A stretch of DNA of 64,000 nt from Gyrodactylus bullatarudis (Eukaryota; Platyhelminthes; Monogenea; Gyrodactylidea; Gyrodactylidae), in the NCBI GenBank assembly GCA_012064415.1, contig SSNU01000186.1, positions 156,385-220,384 of the forward strand, read 5' to 3'. The notes beneath the pieces are model-generated. The model saw only the letters and a list, made by a program, of their open reading frames with translations, had not been told where the DNA came from and did no database searches. Below are positions 34,100-45,696 of this stretch, one piece after another (the stretch's first letter is position 1; every line of letters begins with the position of its first letter). The position numbers and the translations under genes are program-made.

Positions 34100-34262
34100 T
34101 TAAAGTCCCACTGGGTATTTTCATCACTTATCATTTTAACAGCTCATTATTATTCATTCATGACTCAAAAAATACTTTGTTTAACACCCATTCTATAGGA
34201 AATCTATTAATATACTGGATCTTAGCTCTATCATACGTCAAACTCGTGCTATACTAATTCAA
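34100..34262. mobile_element. Truncated piggyBac-type MITE
   Basis: Begins with ttaaagtcccactg and matches the left half of the MITE at 15899-16190 ('agctcattattattcattca', 'acacccattc.ataggaaat', 'gtcaaactcg'). The right end is missing. It lies about 1 kb before the decayed piggyBac transposase and could be part of its terminal region. Confidence 0.6.
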
Positions 34263-35231
34263 TCCCATTAAAATTCTGACCTAATTTTTGTTCAAAATTT
34301 GAAAAAAGGCAGATGTTTAGGAAGGGAGAAATAAATTCTAGGCTACAATTTCATGCATCTCACGATATTTTGGCAAGGCAAGATTGTATTAGACCTGACC
34401 TCAAAAAATGTTTCTTGTTATTAGAATCATCATCATTTGAAAAGTGACCCTAAGCAATACAGTTCCTAGTGTCATATGGTCAATATGGTTCTGTTTTAAT
34501 TTTTTCTGGGACAAAACAATTACATCGATAAAACTGGATTTCATCTATGAAATTCCAGTTATTTTGTTCGTGTCCACATGAGGTGTCAGTCAAATTTTTT
34601 TTTACTCTTTATCCAAAGATAATAAGGGCAAAAATACACGAAGCCTCTAACAAATTATAAAGATACAGTAGATAAGCAAAAGATAGTGTATTTCAGTCTC
34701 TTTGTTTGTTGTTGTGTACAACTCATAACTTTCACTTGTGTCTGTGTTATGCAACGTTAATTCTATCCACTTACACTTGTTCATTGATGTCCTCTTCTTT
34801 TGGAGAAGACTCATGAGGGGGTGTGGAGTTTATCAGCTGAATATACTATATTGGTACGTTTTCTTTATATAATAAATAAAAGTAAAGTTGGAAAAAAAAC
34901 AAGATCTTCTATTGGCATAAATTCTGGTAAAGAAGGGAAATGTTTGCACGCAAAATGAATGTTTTCATCTTTCTGGAGCTTAGTGAAGTTAATAGGGAAA
35001 AAATTGTTTTTATTTTTTCAAATCATACAATATGGGCTAAGTGGTGGTGGTGTATGTTGTGTTAATTTTTTCAGAATTGTGTTTTTCCCCCATTCATACC
35101 AGTAACTTAGTTTAAGTAGGAAGAAATACTACAGAAGTTAAAAGAAATATTGAGTAGAAATAATAGTTTTTCCGCAATGAAACAGAAGAAAAATAATCAC
35201 TTTTCTACAATGATTGACAAAACAATGTTGT
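34263..35231. other. Intergenic, no gene seen
   Basis: No frame with coding character. It may contain the 5' part of the decayed piggyBac element, which I cannot delimit. Confidence 0.35.
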
Positions 35232-36051
35232 ATTTAAATTTAAATCAAAATATGGAATAAAAATTTGGATAGCTGCAGACGCTAAGACAAATTATATCTT
35301 TAACGCAAAAATATATACTGGAAAAGAAGGCGAGGAAAGGAACAAATGTGTGGGTGAAACTGTGGTCCTTGAACTAATCGAAAATTTGAGCGTCAAAGGA
35401 AACAACATCACTACTGACAATTTCTTTACCTCATTCCCTCTTTTGGAAAAACTTGGTGCCAAAAGTATAACTTTGGTAGGAACTATCAGAAAGAACAAGG
35501 CCGAGCTTCCACCAGTGATTTCAAAAAATACTACATTAGGTTCCAAATACGCCTTCAGAGACAACATGACTCTTGTGTCCTATGTTCCAAGAAAAAATAA
35601 AAATGTAATTCTCGTGTCTTCCTTCCACCTCAACCCAGTTATAAATCAAAGTGGAAAACCAGATTTGATTAAATTTTATGATAAAACGAAAGGAGGAGTT
35701 GACAATGCTGATAAGATGATTTCTACATTTTCTTGTCAGAGGAAAACAAATAGATGACCGGTCGTCTTATTTTGCAACATTTTAGACATTTCAGCTCTTA
35801 ATTCTTTCATTTTATATAAAGAGATAAAAGAAGATTCCAATTATGATAGAAGAAAGTTCCTCAAGTGTCTAACTCAGGAGATTTTCGATCAATATGGAAA
35901 AAATAAACCGAATAAGAAAAGGCTCAAAGTAAAGGGTTCGTTGCACAATTTGCCCATACAATAAATATAGAAAAACTACCAAAATATGTGATAAATGTCA
36001 AAAAGCTATTTGTTATGATCATTTAGTTATTATTTGTTCAAATTGCAAATA
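35232..36051 (+). pseudogene. piggyBac transposase, decayed 3' part
   Basis: The frame opens with KSKYGIKIW-ADAKTNY and continues through VYTGK-like IYTGKEG, ITTDNFFTSFPLLEKL, TLVGTIRKNK, SYVPRKNKNV and KTKGGVDNADKM, all family blocks of the DDE_Tnp_1_7 transposase. D in TTDNFF and in GGVDNAD are two of the catalytic aspartates. The N-terminal third, with the first aspartate, is missing. At 35755-35757 a TGA stands where the family has Trp (RKTNRW). A frameshift near 35930 precedes the cysteine-rich tail (RCTICPYNK, CDKC, ICYDH, CSNCK), which ends at 36051. It is dead, but relatives may have mobilised the TTAA MITEs in this window. Confidence 0.88.
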
Positions 36052-37203
36052 AATTGTACGGAAATTAAAAAAAATTTATTAGTTCTATGATTCAGGGTCA
36101 AAATAACCCTTTTGGGAACATTTGTTTGTTTATTTTTTGGTATCAGTAGGGTTAAATTCAGTGAAAATTTCACTGAGATTTTTCTAATTATAATTATTAC
36201 AAATCGAGTTATGATAGAATGATAGCATCTAATCATGTGATCTGTAAAAGATTTATACTACACTCTTAAATATAATTTTAATAACAACTGTACAATTTTG
36301 TTCATCTATTCTTCGATAAACTAAGATGCTTTTGAACAACGGTATACTATGAAAGATATATTTTTTTTGCTGTATTTTTAAAAGTATTTTAGATACTTAA
36401 TATATTTGTTATAGGTTTTTTTGGTAACGTCTTTTTTTAACCATCTCTAATTGGACGTGGAGAAGTCACACATCTTCCCTTAGTTCAAGATGCCCTCAAG
36501 ATTTTTCTGATTTCCTAAGGCCTCTACATTATTGAAATTGTCAGATTTGCGAAAGAATCTCTCAGATCTAGTAGGTTCATTCTTTTAATTGAATTTTTAA
36601 AAGACTTTTCACAAAAATAAACCACTCATGCAATTGGCCGGTGAGGTTTACTGCAAAATATTCTCGGACATATTGCCTAAACATAGAATTACTGTTCAAT
36701 TATCGGAGATTGAATTAGAAACTGTTGAACCTGCCAGATAATTTGCAGTCAAGGATTACTCTAGAGTTCTGAGACTTTAATATTTGATAAAAATAGTTTG
36801 TAAAATATTTTAAATCAAGCATTTCCAGTGGAAGGGTTGATAAAAAATTATTCTGGAGAAAAATTAATACAATTTGAACGAAATATTCATTTTCAATTAC
36901 ATTTTATTTGAAAATGAAATTACTAGAATTGAAAAATCTATTGTCAGGTTATCTTAAATTCTACATGATTCTTAAGAATTTAATGACTCTTCTAACATGA
37001 GAAAAAACAGCTCCCAACGGGTTAGAGTTTAACCCACTTGCAAGCCTTTTATAGAAAAAATTGAAATTTATCTTTTTCATTATCCTTCTTTCTAACCTTG
37101 CTGTAATGATAAAAAATTATGAAAAAAAGACTTTCAAAAGTTACCTAAAATACCACTGAATTAGCAAAGAGATCAAAGATCAAACCCTCAACCAAAAATC
37201 GAG
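36052..37203. other. Intergenic, no gene seen
   Basis: No supportable gene. It probably includes the 3' end of the piggyBac element and the upstream region of the papain-family gene. Confidence 0.4.
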
Positions 37204-37211
37204 TATATAAA
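37204..37211 (+). promoter_or_regulatory. TATA box of the papain-family gene
   Basis: TATATAAA lies 38 bp before ATG 37242. Transcription would start near 37234. This makes 37242 a better start codon than the in-frame ATG at 37230, which would fall upstream of the expected RNA start. Confidence 0.6.
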
Positions 37212-37241
37212 GTCAAAATAAAATTTGTGATGATAATCAAA

Positions 37242-38534
37242 ATGAAATTGGTTCATTCTCTGCTTTTATTAGTCTCATGGATTTGTTTGAGTTCATCTCA
37301 AAAGTTGATGTCATGGCAAGAGTACAAGGTGACCTTTGAGAAAGAATTTCTAAATTCCGAGCATGAGACAAGACATGCCCAAATCTTTGAGGAAACCCTC
37401 GACCTCATACAAAGCCATAATGAACGATATGCCAAGGGTCTGGAGAATTACAATCTCGGCATAAATCAGTTTAGTGATTTGCCCTCAGAGAAACTAAAAT
37501 CATTCTCTGGTTACGGTCTTGCTTGGAAAAGCAATACTACTGAACTGGAAGAGGTTCTCTTGGAAAAGTATTCTGGAAAGGATCCTCTACCTTCAACTGT
37601 GGACTGGGTCAAAGGAGGAGCTGTTACTTCAGTCAAGGATGAGGTTAGTTTCTTAAGAAACTTGAATATTTCATCATCATTAAATGAGTACGATTTGTTT
37701 ATAGAAAAATTGTCACGGCCATTGGGCATTCAGTGCAATCGGAGCTGTGGAAGGAGCCTACTTTATGTACGCGAGGAAACTCAAGGAACTCTCTGCTCAA
37801 CAGATTATCGATTGTGATGTTCTTGACAAGGGATGCAATGGTGGAGCAATGATTAATGCCTATGGGTATCTAACAAAGAATCAGGCTGAATCAGAGTTTC
37901 ATTATCCTTACCGAGCCAGAGATGTAAGCTCTCTTTAATTAGCTTTAAAAAAATTAAATTTTATACTTTATTTTCAACTAAGATATAACATTTTTCCGTG
38001 TATAACAATCAAATAGAAATATGAACAATTCTAAGCCAATCAAGGCCTAAAAGTAATTTCTTTTTTCTAAAGAAAAATCTCGTATCAAATTGATATACTG
38101 GTCTAATGCTTTCTTCTTGAAATATAATAAAAAGTACAGGAAATAATGAAAAATGTTTACAGAACAGATGTACCTATGATCCAAGATTGGGAGAAATACC
38201 GTTTGTTCGAAGATACATGCGACCACCACAAGATCTTTTCACAATAATGCAAGTTTTGGCACAGTACGGTCCACATTCCATTGGTATAAACTCTTCTCCC
38301 CAATCATTTATCCGTTATCGGTCAGGGGTCTACGATGATCCTCAATGTGATCCATATCATCTCAACCGAGGGGCACTTCTCGTTGGCTATGGAACGGTGT
38401 TTGGAAAGGACTATTGGCTAGTGAAGAACAGTTGGGGAAGGTCTTGGGGTGACTGGGGTTATATTAAAATTCTCAGATCACATTTGAACTTGTGTGGGGT
38501 TATTAACGATGTTACATTACCAAGTTTCACTTAA
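37242..38534 (+). CDS. Papain-family (C1A) pseudoprotease, secreted
   Basis: Exons 37242-37643, 37705-37923 and 38163-38534 (330 aa, all phase 0). A signal peptide (MKLVHSLLLLVSWICLSSSQ) precedes an I29-type propeptide (GINQFSDL). The mature part starts near LPSTVDW. In active enzymes the catalytic segment reads Q-G-x-C-G-S-C-W-A-F-S. Here it reads E-K-N-C-H-G-H-W-A-F-S, so the oxyanion Gln is Glu and catalytic Cys25 is His. The His159 region (normally NHAV) reads LNRGALLVGYG, so that His is Arg. Asn175 is kept in YWLVKNSWG. Two of three catalytic residues are gone, yet the frame, disulphide cysteines and splice sites are intact. Such proteins may act as inhibitors, binders or storage proteins. 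The role here is unknown. Confidence 0.88.
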
Positions 38535-39261
38535 TTTATCTGTTTAATATAAATTTCCCCAATTCATTTCTTAATTTTTATAACTACTCAATAGTAGATA
38601 CAAAAGTATTAAAATAATTATAAAAAAATTTTCGGTTATCTGATTGGATAAAACTGATTTTGTATTCATTGAGTTTTTCGTACACCAAGCAAGATGTGGA
38701 AATCACTGTCGTCATTTTTTGGACATCAATGATTGAAAAATATAACGTAAAATAAGTTTAGCTCAAAAGATGAAATACTAAGACTTTACAATCGAAATTT
38801 TTTTGTTATTTTCTAGAGTACTATAATCTGATTTCAAGGCCACTATCTTAAACCCTATTTCTTGTTTTAATGAAAAGTAGAAATAATAAGCTTCTATTTC
38901 TAGTAAAATTCTTTCCTTTCTTAATGAATATCGTAGAAGAAAATATGAATGAATAACTTTCTTCTCATTATATAATAAATCTCTAAAGATATATTCTTGA
39001 TTGATAGAGAAAATAAGCAAGAAAAAAATCTGACGAAAGACTTTCCACTTTGTTAGTTATTGTATATCAGATTGTGAATATTTGTGTGCCTGTTGCAGCA
39101 TTTTGTTTGTACTCTACTAAGAGCCATACACACACATTTCATTCGTGAGAAAGAAATTCATAACTCCTGAAGGATAGCGCTTATAAAAATATATCTGCAA
39201 GATCACCAGAAGCTAAAAATAACTCAAGATCTATTAGCCTTGATAAGAAAGAAATCATAAT
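38535..39261. other. Intergenic, no gene seen
   Basis: AT-rich. A TATA-like tataaaaat at about 39182-39190 lies 72 bp before the start of the small two-exon gene model that follows. Confidence 0.35.
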
Positions 39262-41376
39262 ATGGAATCAGATAACTCAACAATTATTGATGAAATCTCA
39301 GGCAAGTATTTATTTCCTTTCTCCTTTATCCTTTCAAAAAAATCATTATCGACTCGAAAGAATAAAGTACAAATGAATAATAAATTGAGACCCCTTATTT
39401 GACCTCAATCCGGCCCCCACCAGATCATATCTATCATATTTATTTGTGACAAAATTATCAGCTAAATTTTGAAGGGTAGCTAATTTTTGGTTTGACTCAA
39501 ATTTTGACTATTTCATTAAGAATTCAAACATATTTGAAGATTTTTAGTAATCCAAATCATGTTTTAAGCAGTAAAAATAATAAAGAAATTGACTATAACG
39601 TTGTTCGCTTGCTACCTGACTATGTAGAAAAAGAAAAGGGAGAGAAAGGTGTAGTATTTCTTAAAGAATAAGGAATATAAAAATTATAGTGATTGTTATA
39701 GTAATCAGAATTATTAGAGTAATAACTATGATAATATAATTCATCACTTGAAAGAAAATTAAAATTAAGATTAGAATAAAAAACATTTAGATTACTCTGA
39801 TAAAAATAGTTAGGACTCACACAATATTTCGAATACATGTCGTATTCTTCTTCTGGCGTGAGATTTTTCAAATAGAAAAGGTACAGGTAGACAAGTCAGC
39901 ACTAGCTTAACACTGGGCTGATAATCCAGATCATACTATAGATTTTAATAACGTAAAAAGTCTAGGAAATATGAGGAATAAGTATAAAAATATGATTTTG
40001 AAGTCTATAGAGATTAAACTGTTGTTAATGGTAATAAGACGGATATAAATATTGGAAATTGTTGGTTAGAATTGATTGATTAAAGTTGAGAAGAAATCTG
40101 ATTGGTTTAAGGTTTTGATTGGACACACAAGATTTTAAGTATCTTAAGTTTTTTGAAAAATCTCACGCTAGAAGAAGAATACGACATGTATTCGAAATAT
40201 TGTGTGAGTCCTTACTATTTTTATCAGAGTAATCTAAATGTTTTTTATTCTAATCATAATTTTCTTTCAAGTGATGAATTATATTATCAGAGTTATTACT
40301 CTAATAATTCTGATTACTATAACAATCACTATAATTTTTATATTCCTTATTCTTTAAGAAATACTACACCTTTCTCTCCCCTTTCTTTTTCTACAGATAG
40401 ACCAATACAAGCCAGAAGACAACATAGTCAGGTAGCAAGAGAACAACGTTATAGTCAATCTATGCCGAACAGCTCCCTGAAGAACTACTTGGTTCAAAAT
40501 TATAATAAAGAAATTGAAATTCAACTCCCAAACTTCAAGTATTAGATCAGATTTAGCCTAATTGATTTTCTTGTCTAATATTGATCCTGAAAAATCTCTT
40601 TCGACAAACCTCCAACTTTCATATAAAAATTTTCAGCTTAAAGTTCTAAAAAATGGGTACATTGTATTTTGAAAATGACCATATTTTTCTTAAGAAATAA
40701 TCTTTTTCATCAAATGGTACATGATATGGATTCCTAAAAATCTAAATCGAACCAGGAAAAATATCTTTGACACTAATCAAGTTTTAGACTGTATTTTTTG
40801 TTGATCAAAAAACCATTTCTTTGTGTTATTTTGCTTCCTAATAGAAATGAAAATAGGGTTTCTAAGAAATTCCTTGTCTAAGGATTATTCAAGAAATATT
40901 TATTGAAGCAAATCAAAAAATAAAATCAATCCTTTTGAACTCGAGATTCCATTATGGATCAAACAATTTTCCTAACCAGATTCTTCCGATAACCTTGAAC
41001 TAATCAAGCTATGTTTTTAGTTTAATTCTTTATTCTAAATTCAGGAAATCTGACATAAGATTGAGTAAAAAAATTTCAATATACCGATTTAAAAGCTATT
41101 TCATTAATAGATGCTTCGATGAGTCAAATGAACAAAAATTACTTTGAGAATGTCGATGGGAAAGAAACCGATTCCCTGGATAGTAGCTCATCAACATATA
41201 AACTACGAAAGGATTGCCAACCCAGTGCAATCATTAGTGATTACATTCAGAATGAATTTCTCAGGATGATGAAGCAGCCCAATTACACGCCAAGTTTAAG
41301 TAAAAGTTCTAATATCCAGGATAGAATGAGGATGCGTCGAGGTTACGTTTCACCATATGCCTATGTTAAGAGATGA
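39262..41376 (+). CDS. Small two-exon gene model, unrecognised (101 aa)
   Basis: Exon 2 (41111-41376) is a clear frame after an AG acceptor (attaatag). It ends RMRMRRGYVSPYAYVKR. Exon 1 (39262-39301) would supply MESDNSTIIDEIS through a GC donor (ctcag|gcaagt), and the join is in frame (306 nt in total). GC-AG introns are rare but well known, and this donor otherwise matches the consensus. The protein is acidic and Ser-rich at first, with a basic end; I recognise no domain. The 1.8-kb intron carries the PLE copy at 39591-40503. Exon 1 is the weaker part of the model. Confidence 0.45.
39591..40503 (+). mobile_element. Penelope-like element copy 2, with target-site duplication
   Basis: Flanked by AATAAAGAAATT at 39579-39590 and 40504-40515. 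The left arm (39591-39872, minus) and right arm (about 40158-40458, plus) are inverted copies of one terminal repeat. Between them, 39881-40138 encodes the end of a GIY-YIG protein (ADNPDHTIDFNN, then LKSIEI and NIGNCWLELID) with stops. Its last in-frame block, DWFKVLIGHTRF, ends in TAA at 40136-40138. The Tyr/Asn-rich frame (40153-40545) starts just after it but runs past the element into flanking DNA, so it has no stop of its own. Confidence 0.75.
40153..40503 (+). other. Tyr/Asn/Ser-rich open frame in the PLE terminal repeat
   Basis: This frame (MKNLTLEEEYDMYSKYC..., many YY, NN and SS, then RRQHSQVAREQRYS) is open in all four copies of the arm in this window (15481-15852 -, 16320-16682 +, 39620-39871 -, 40153-40545 +). 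The composition is prion-like. It reaches the end of the element without a stop and differs little between copies, which is also expected of young repeats. I report it as a conserved open frame, not as a proven protein. Confidence 0.4.
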
Positions 41377-42299
41377 AGGGTTTCTTGAAGATTCATTTTT
41401 ATGTTACATTCATCAACAGAGAGAGTAGAAAGCAAGATCTTACCAACATCCATTTGAAAATATACCATCAGAAGATAGATGAACTCAATACAGTTTATTC
41501 ATAACAGTATTTTTTCTTTATTTTAATATTATAGGACTTGTTATCAATTATAATTATCTAACAAGCCCGGACTCTTTTCAAGCAGTAGTATCGAATATTC
41601 TAAATATTTTCTTGGTTTCAATAGGAGAGCGAAATTTGCCTTCGAAAAATGCCGGGTCCGTTAAGAATTAAACATTAATGCGTGTAATGTAATCAGTTTC
41701 CTTGTCAAATTTTGATTAATTTGGGTTATTATTTTTGGCGCATTTTCGAAATTCAAAAATTATTCAGATTGAATTTTATTAAGATTTTTTCATTTCAATA
41801 ACAAATAGTTCGCTCCATCATAGAACTAATTATTTTTTCATGTTTTTGACTTTCAACTACTACATATTTATATTCCCAACTTGATATCAATTAACTTCAT
41901 ACAAGGATAGCTGAAGTTGGTTCATACAAAGTTGGGAACCTATGATTTTTACGTAAATTTCATTTTTATCATTATGAATTCGAATATACTGAAGATTTCC
42001 TGGAATTTAGATAATGAGATGAATCATAAGATCAGTTTTAGCATAATAGATTTTCTTATCTCATCTTGATCCGGAAAAGCTCCGCTTGACCATTCTTTTA
42101 AATAAATGACAAATTTTCAACTGAAAGTTCGAAACAATGGGATTTTTGCGCTAATTTGAATTATGAAAAATTACCATATATTTAGATTTTGTTTCTTCAA
42201 ACGGTAAAAGAAGGCATCATTATCTGAATTCCAGAAAAATCTTCAACATATTCGAATTCAAACTGATAAAATTGAGATATCAGTAAAAATCATAGATTC
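41377..42299. other. Intergenic with a foldback-related repeat
   Basis: No gene. The stretch 41720-42290 shares blocks with the foldback element at 47189-47939 and with 50100-50340 ('ttggcgc', 'ttcccaacttgatatcaat..actt', 'gattcc.gaaaatcttcaac', 'cgaattc'). A short local palindrome near 41875-41935 repeats 'cccaactt' and 'aagttggg'. Confidence 0.45.
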
Positions 42300-42358
42300 C
42301 CATAAATATTTAAATATTTATTGTCTAATTATATCATATATACAAAAATATAAAAATA

Positions 42359-44536
42359 TCAAAAATTTTCAAGATATTCATATAAATCTCTTTTGGTGAA
42401 TTGAATGTTTTTTCGGGCAATTTCATTAAATAATGATGGAAGTCTATCAAAGAAGTACAGTGATTTAAGTGCATTATTGAGAGGTCTATTCAATTTAACT
42501 TTATTATTTCTTAGGACTCTTTGGTTAAGTTTTGCATTCCAAAGACATTGAATGTTGTCATTAGCAAGCTTGAGACATCTGTAATTTCTTCGGTGTCTCA
42601 GAAGTCTTATTTTTGCAAACCCGTTAGATGGAATGTTACACAAACGGAGAAACCGTTTTTGAATGGTTTCAAGAACAAAGGACATTGAAATGGTAGAGGG
42701 ACTCCAAATTGCTGAACAGTACTCAATGGCGGGTCGAGCATATGTTTTAAAAAGGAAAATTTTTAGCTGGGTTGTTTTTGCAGTCCTGTGGATGTGCAGA
42801 GTTCTTGCAGCAAAAATATTAGCAATATTTTTAATGTAATTATCGAAACGCAAGTTGTAATCATATTCAAGACCAAGATCACGAACTAAGAATTTTCTTT
42901 CAAAAAATTGGATATTAATATTATCAAATATATTGTTGGAGGGATGAATAAAAGGAATAAGGTAAAAACTTTTTTCAAAGTTAATTTGTAGGGAAAAATA
43001 GGACAAGTCTTGTTGTAATTTCGAAATAAAGTTCAAAACAAGATCAGTATCAACAGCATTGTCAGGAAATGAAAAACATATTTTCAAATCATCAGCAAAT
43101 TTGAAAAGTTTAATATTGTCAACATTAGATTGGATTTTTGAAAAAATAAGATTAAATAATAATGGACCAATACGGCTTCCCTGAGGGACACCGGAAGTAA
43201 TATCACGGATTCTTGAATTTTCTTTATTAATATAGACATATTGCGATCGAGACGATAGGAATAAGTTGATAACATTTAAAAGGTTATAATCGTTCACATA
43301 TTCTGATAGAACGTTCATGATAGAGCTGAAAGAGATAGAATCGAATGCTTTTTTTAAATCAATGTATATAACTAAGTTAAGAATATTTAAGGATTTACAT
43401 TCTTGAATGTGGGAAAAAAAGGCTAGGAGATTGGTCTCAGTTGAACGTGGGCTAATAAAACCATGTTGAGTTGGGTCAATTCGATTAATATTAATGTGTT
43501 TTTTCAATAAGAATAAAATTATTGAGTCCAAAATGCAAGTGAGTTTAGGCAACAAAGAAATAGGGCGAAAATCATTTACGGATTTAGGATATTTATTCTT
43601 GGGGATAGGGTTAATCTTGATTAATAGTAATTCTTTTGGTAAGGAAAATTTAATAAAAATGGTATAATAATAAAAATTATACAGGAGGTATTTGAAATTA
43701 AGAGAACAGTTTCTTATAATCTTGATTGATATGTTATAAGTATCTTCACTTTCTTGGTGTTTAATTTTATTAATGATTTCAATAAATTGATCATAACTAA
43801 TAAATCTATATTGATGATTAGAAATAATGAATTGGAATAAGGGGAAAAAAGTTCTTTCGGTGTAACATGAAATAAAGAAATTATTAATAGAATCTGGATC
43901 AAGAGAAACTGAAAATGAATTATTAGGTTTGAATTTAAAATATTTATCAAGAATAATAAATCCAAGTTTTGGTGACTGTTTAATAGATTGAATAATTTTT
44001 AGTTCCTTGACTATATTGAGTTTATGAATAAATTTCTTGAAATTATCATCAAATTTCAGAATTTTAAATTTCGTCTGAGAAAGACTATGACCGTTTACAT
44101 AGGAATGGTAAAATTCCATGATCTGTCTGTTTTTAAAATAACAGTATAACCTTGTTGGTTTCGTTGGAATAGTTTTAGTTGACAGCTTAATAATATGATA
44201 TAAAAATGAGGTAATATTCAGATATTCGTTATAGTATTTAGAGAGGGAAAGAATGAGTTCAAAGTTGACGATTTTAGGGTTCATAGAGGGAATAACATAC
44301 TGATCAGGATTAATATCGATATATCCTATTAAGGAGTAATGATCTTTACCAGATATAATATCAAGAGAATAATAGGACACATCTAGAAAGTCAGGCTTGA
44401 GTATTACATCAAGAATATTATTGCTAGTTTTATGAGTGGGGTGGCTAACAATCTGAATGATTCCATAGTAATGAAAAAATCTAGCAAGTAAGAGTCTTTG
44501 GAAAATTCCAGTTTTCTTTGGGTAAATTAAGATCAC
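42359..44536 (-). pseudogene. LINE ORF2: end of endonuclease, reverse transcriptase
   Basis: The frame of about 725 codons begins inside the endonuclease: SGKDHYSLIGYI carries its terminal DH motif. The RT then shows FRPISLLP, LVIYIDLKKAFDSI (motif A), SGVPQGSRIGPLLFNLI (motif B) and FADDLKI (catalytic FADD). The C-terminal part holds a basic and hydrophobic segment (LRHRRNYRCLKL). The RT frame itself is intact. The break lies upstream, so this copy is not autonomous. Confidence 0.85.
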
Positions 44537-44927
44537 CTATTACAAAAGGGAACAAGTTAAGGTCCATAATAGGTTTTAATTTATTTACAAGGAGAATATC
44601 ATCAGGTTTACGTGAAAGAGGGGAACGATAGATACAAATGATCAAATAAGTAATGTCCCCGGATGATATGGTAAATGCAATGTATTCAATCGTACTAGAA
44701 AGGCTATCGGTAGCAATAATTTGGAATTTAATATTATTTTTAATGTATACTAAGGTACCACCATGGGTGGATATCTTGCGATCACATCTAATAAAGGAAT
44801 AGTTATTGATAAATAAAGTATTATCAAGACATGAGTTGTTTAACCAAGTTTCTGTCAGAAATATAATATCAAAGTTGTTGTATGTAATAAATTTTTTAAA
44901 CATGTCAAAAATTGTGAAAATGGACAT
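44481..44927 (-). pseudogene. LINE ORF2: AP endonuclease fragment
   Basis: Contains the endonuclease signatures DIIFLTETWL (catalytic Glu), THGGTLVYIKN, IYRSPLS and VIGDLNLPKENW (catalytic Asp/Asn). It ends at a stop 55 nt inside the RT frame, so a one-base shift separates the two. The first strand of the nuclease domain lies upstream or is lost. Confidence 0.8.
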
Positions 44928-45015
44928 AACATTGGCATAAAAAAAGGATAGAGGCTTAGAATTAGATTTAGAATTATGGTTAAAATAGTTAATTCGGATC
45001 TTGGACTGGAAATAA

Positions 45016-45255
45016 TTACAACTTACGTCTTTTGGCTTCTATCATACTTTGAGATAAATCACGACCAATATAGATTCTATTTAGTTCATTAATTTGAGAT
45101 ATTTTATTCTTATTCATAAATACGGCATGTGGAATTCGAGAGTTGAAAACGACTTTAAGTCTTTTAGGTTTGTTATCCAAGGATTTTCCAAATCTAAAGT
45201 GGCGATGTATAGATGGTTTAGGAGAAGAAGATCGAGCAAAATATTTTTTCTTCAG
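45016..45255 (-). pseudogene. LINE ORF1 C-terminal fragment
   Basis: A frame of about 80 codons ends in TAA just upstream of ORF2. It reads KPKRLKVVFNSRIP, then NKISQINELNRIYIGRDLS and EAKRRKL, like the nucleic-acid-binding C-terminal part of LINE ORF1 proteins. The N-terminal part is missing. Confidence 0.6.
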
Positions 45256-45420
45256 TTAGAAAATCAATGCACAATACTAGTGCTTATTAACAATTAGAAC
45301 ACATTTTCTGAAATCATTTCTTACTGTCTTCTTTCAGTGTATTCAATTTACGACATGAAATTTTTTTGTATGAAGAATACTTGTATATTGCAGTACCTAC
45401 CTATACATAAAAAGGTTAAC

Positions 45421-45696
45421 TAGAAATATTTCGTTCTAGGTGCTTAGGTAATATATCCCATAGGAACGTCTTATTTGGTAATGAATTAACCCATGTAGCT
45501 GAATGTTACAGTTTACTAATGGATCCCACCGAGTCTAGAACGAAAGAAGCTCATAAAGCCTTTAGAAATAATCCAAGTATAGATGTATGGTAGACATATA
45601 TGCGCGTTTTCATCCAGCGACATGGGCTAATCCATTACCAAAAAAGACGTTCCTGTGGGATATATTACCTAAGCACCTAGAACGAAATAATTCTAG
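45421..45696. mobile_element. Inverted-repeat MITE
   Basis: Arms of at least 77 bp. The left arm starts tagaaatatttcgttctagg. The right arm is its complement, ending cctagaacgaaataattcta. They share 'aggtgcttaggtaatatatccca'-type blocks with few mismatches. It has no ORF. Parts of the same family flank PLE derivative A at 17481-17517 and 18233-18303. Confidence 0.7.

Larger units (their letters stand above)
42300..45255 (-). mobile_element. Non-LTR retrotransposon (LINE), 5'-truncated and frameshifted
   Basis: On the minus strand, in order: the end of an ORF1-like frame (45016-45255), an AP-endonuclease segment and a reverse transcriptase (42359-44927), then an AT-rich 3' end at about 42300. 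ORF2 is broken by one frameshift near 44490 and the ORF1 start is missing. The domain order is that of the Jockey/CR1 group of LINEs. I cannot place it in a clade with certainty. Confidence 0.85.

Noticed and set aside
37242..38534. Active cathepsin
   Set aside because: The Cys25 and His159 positions carry His and Arg, so the standard mechanism is not possible.
40465..40503. PIP-box-like end (NSSLKNYL) in the Tyr/Asn-rich frame
   Set aside because: It fits the spacing loosely, but the frame has no stop inside the element, and copy 1 has Asn instead of Tyr at the key position.
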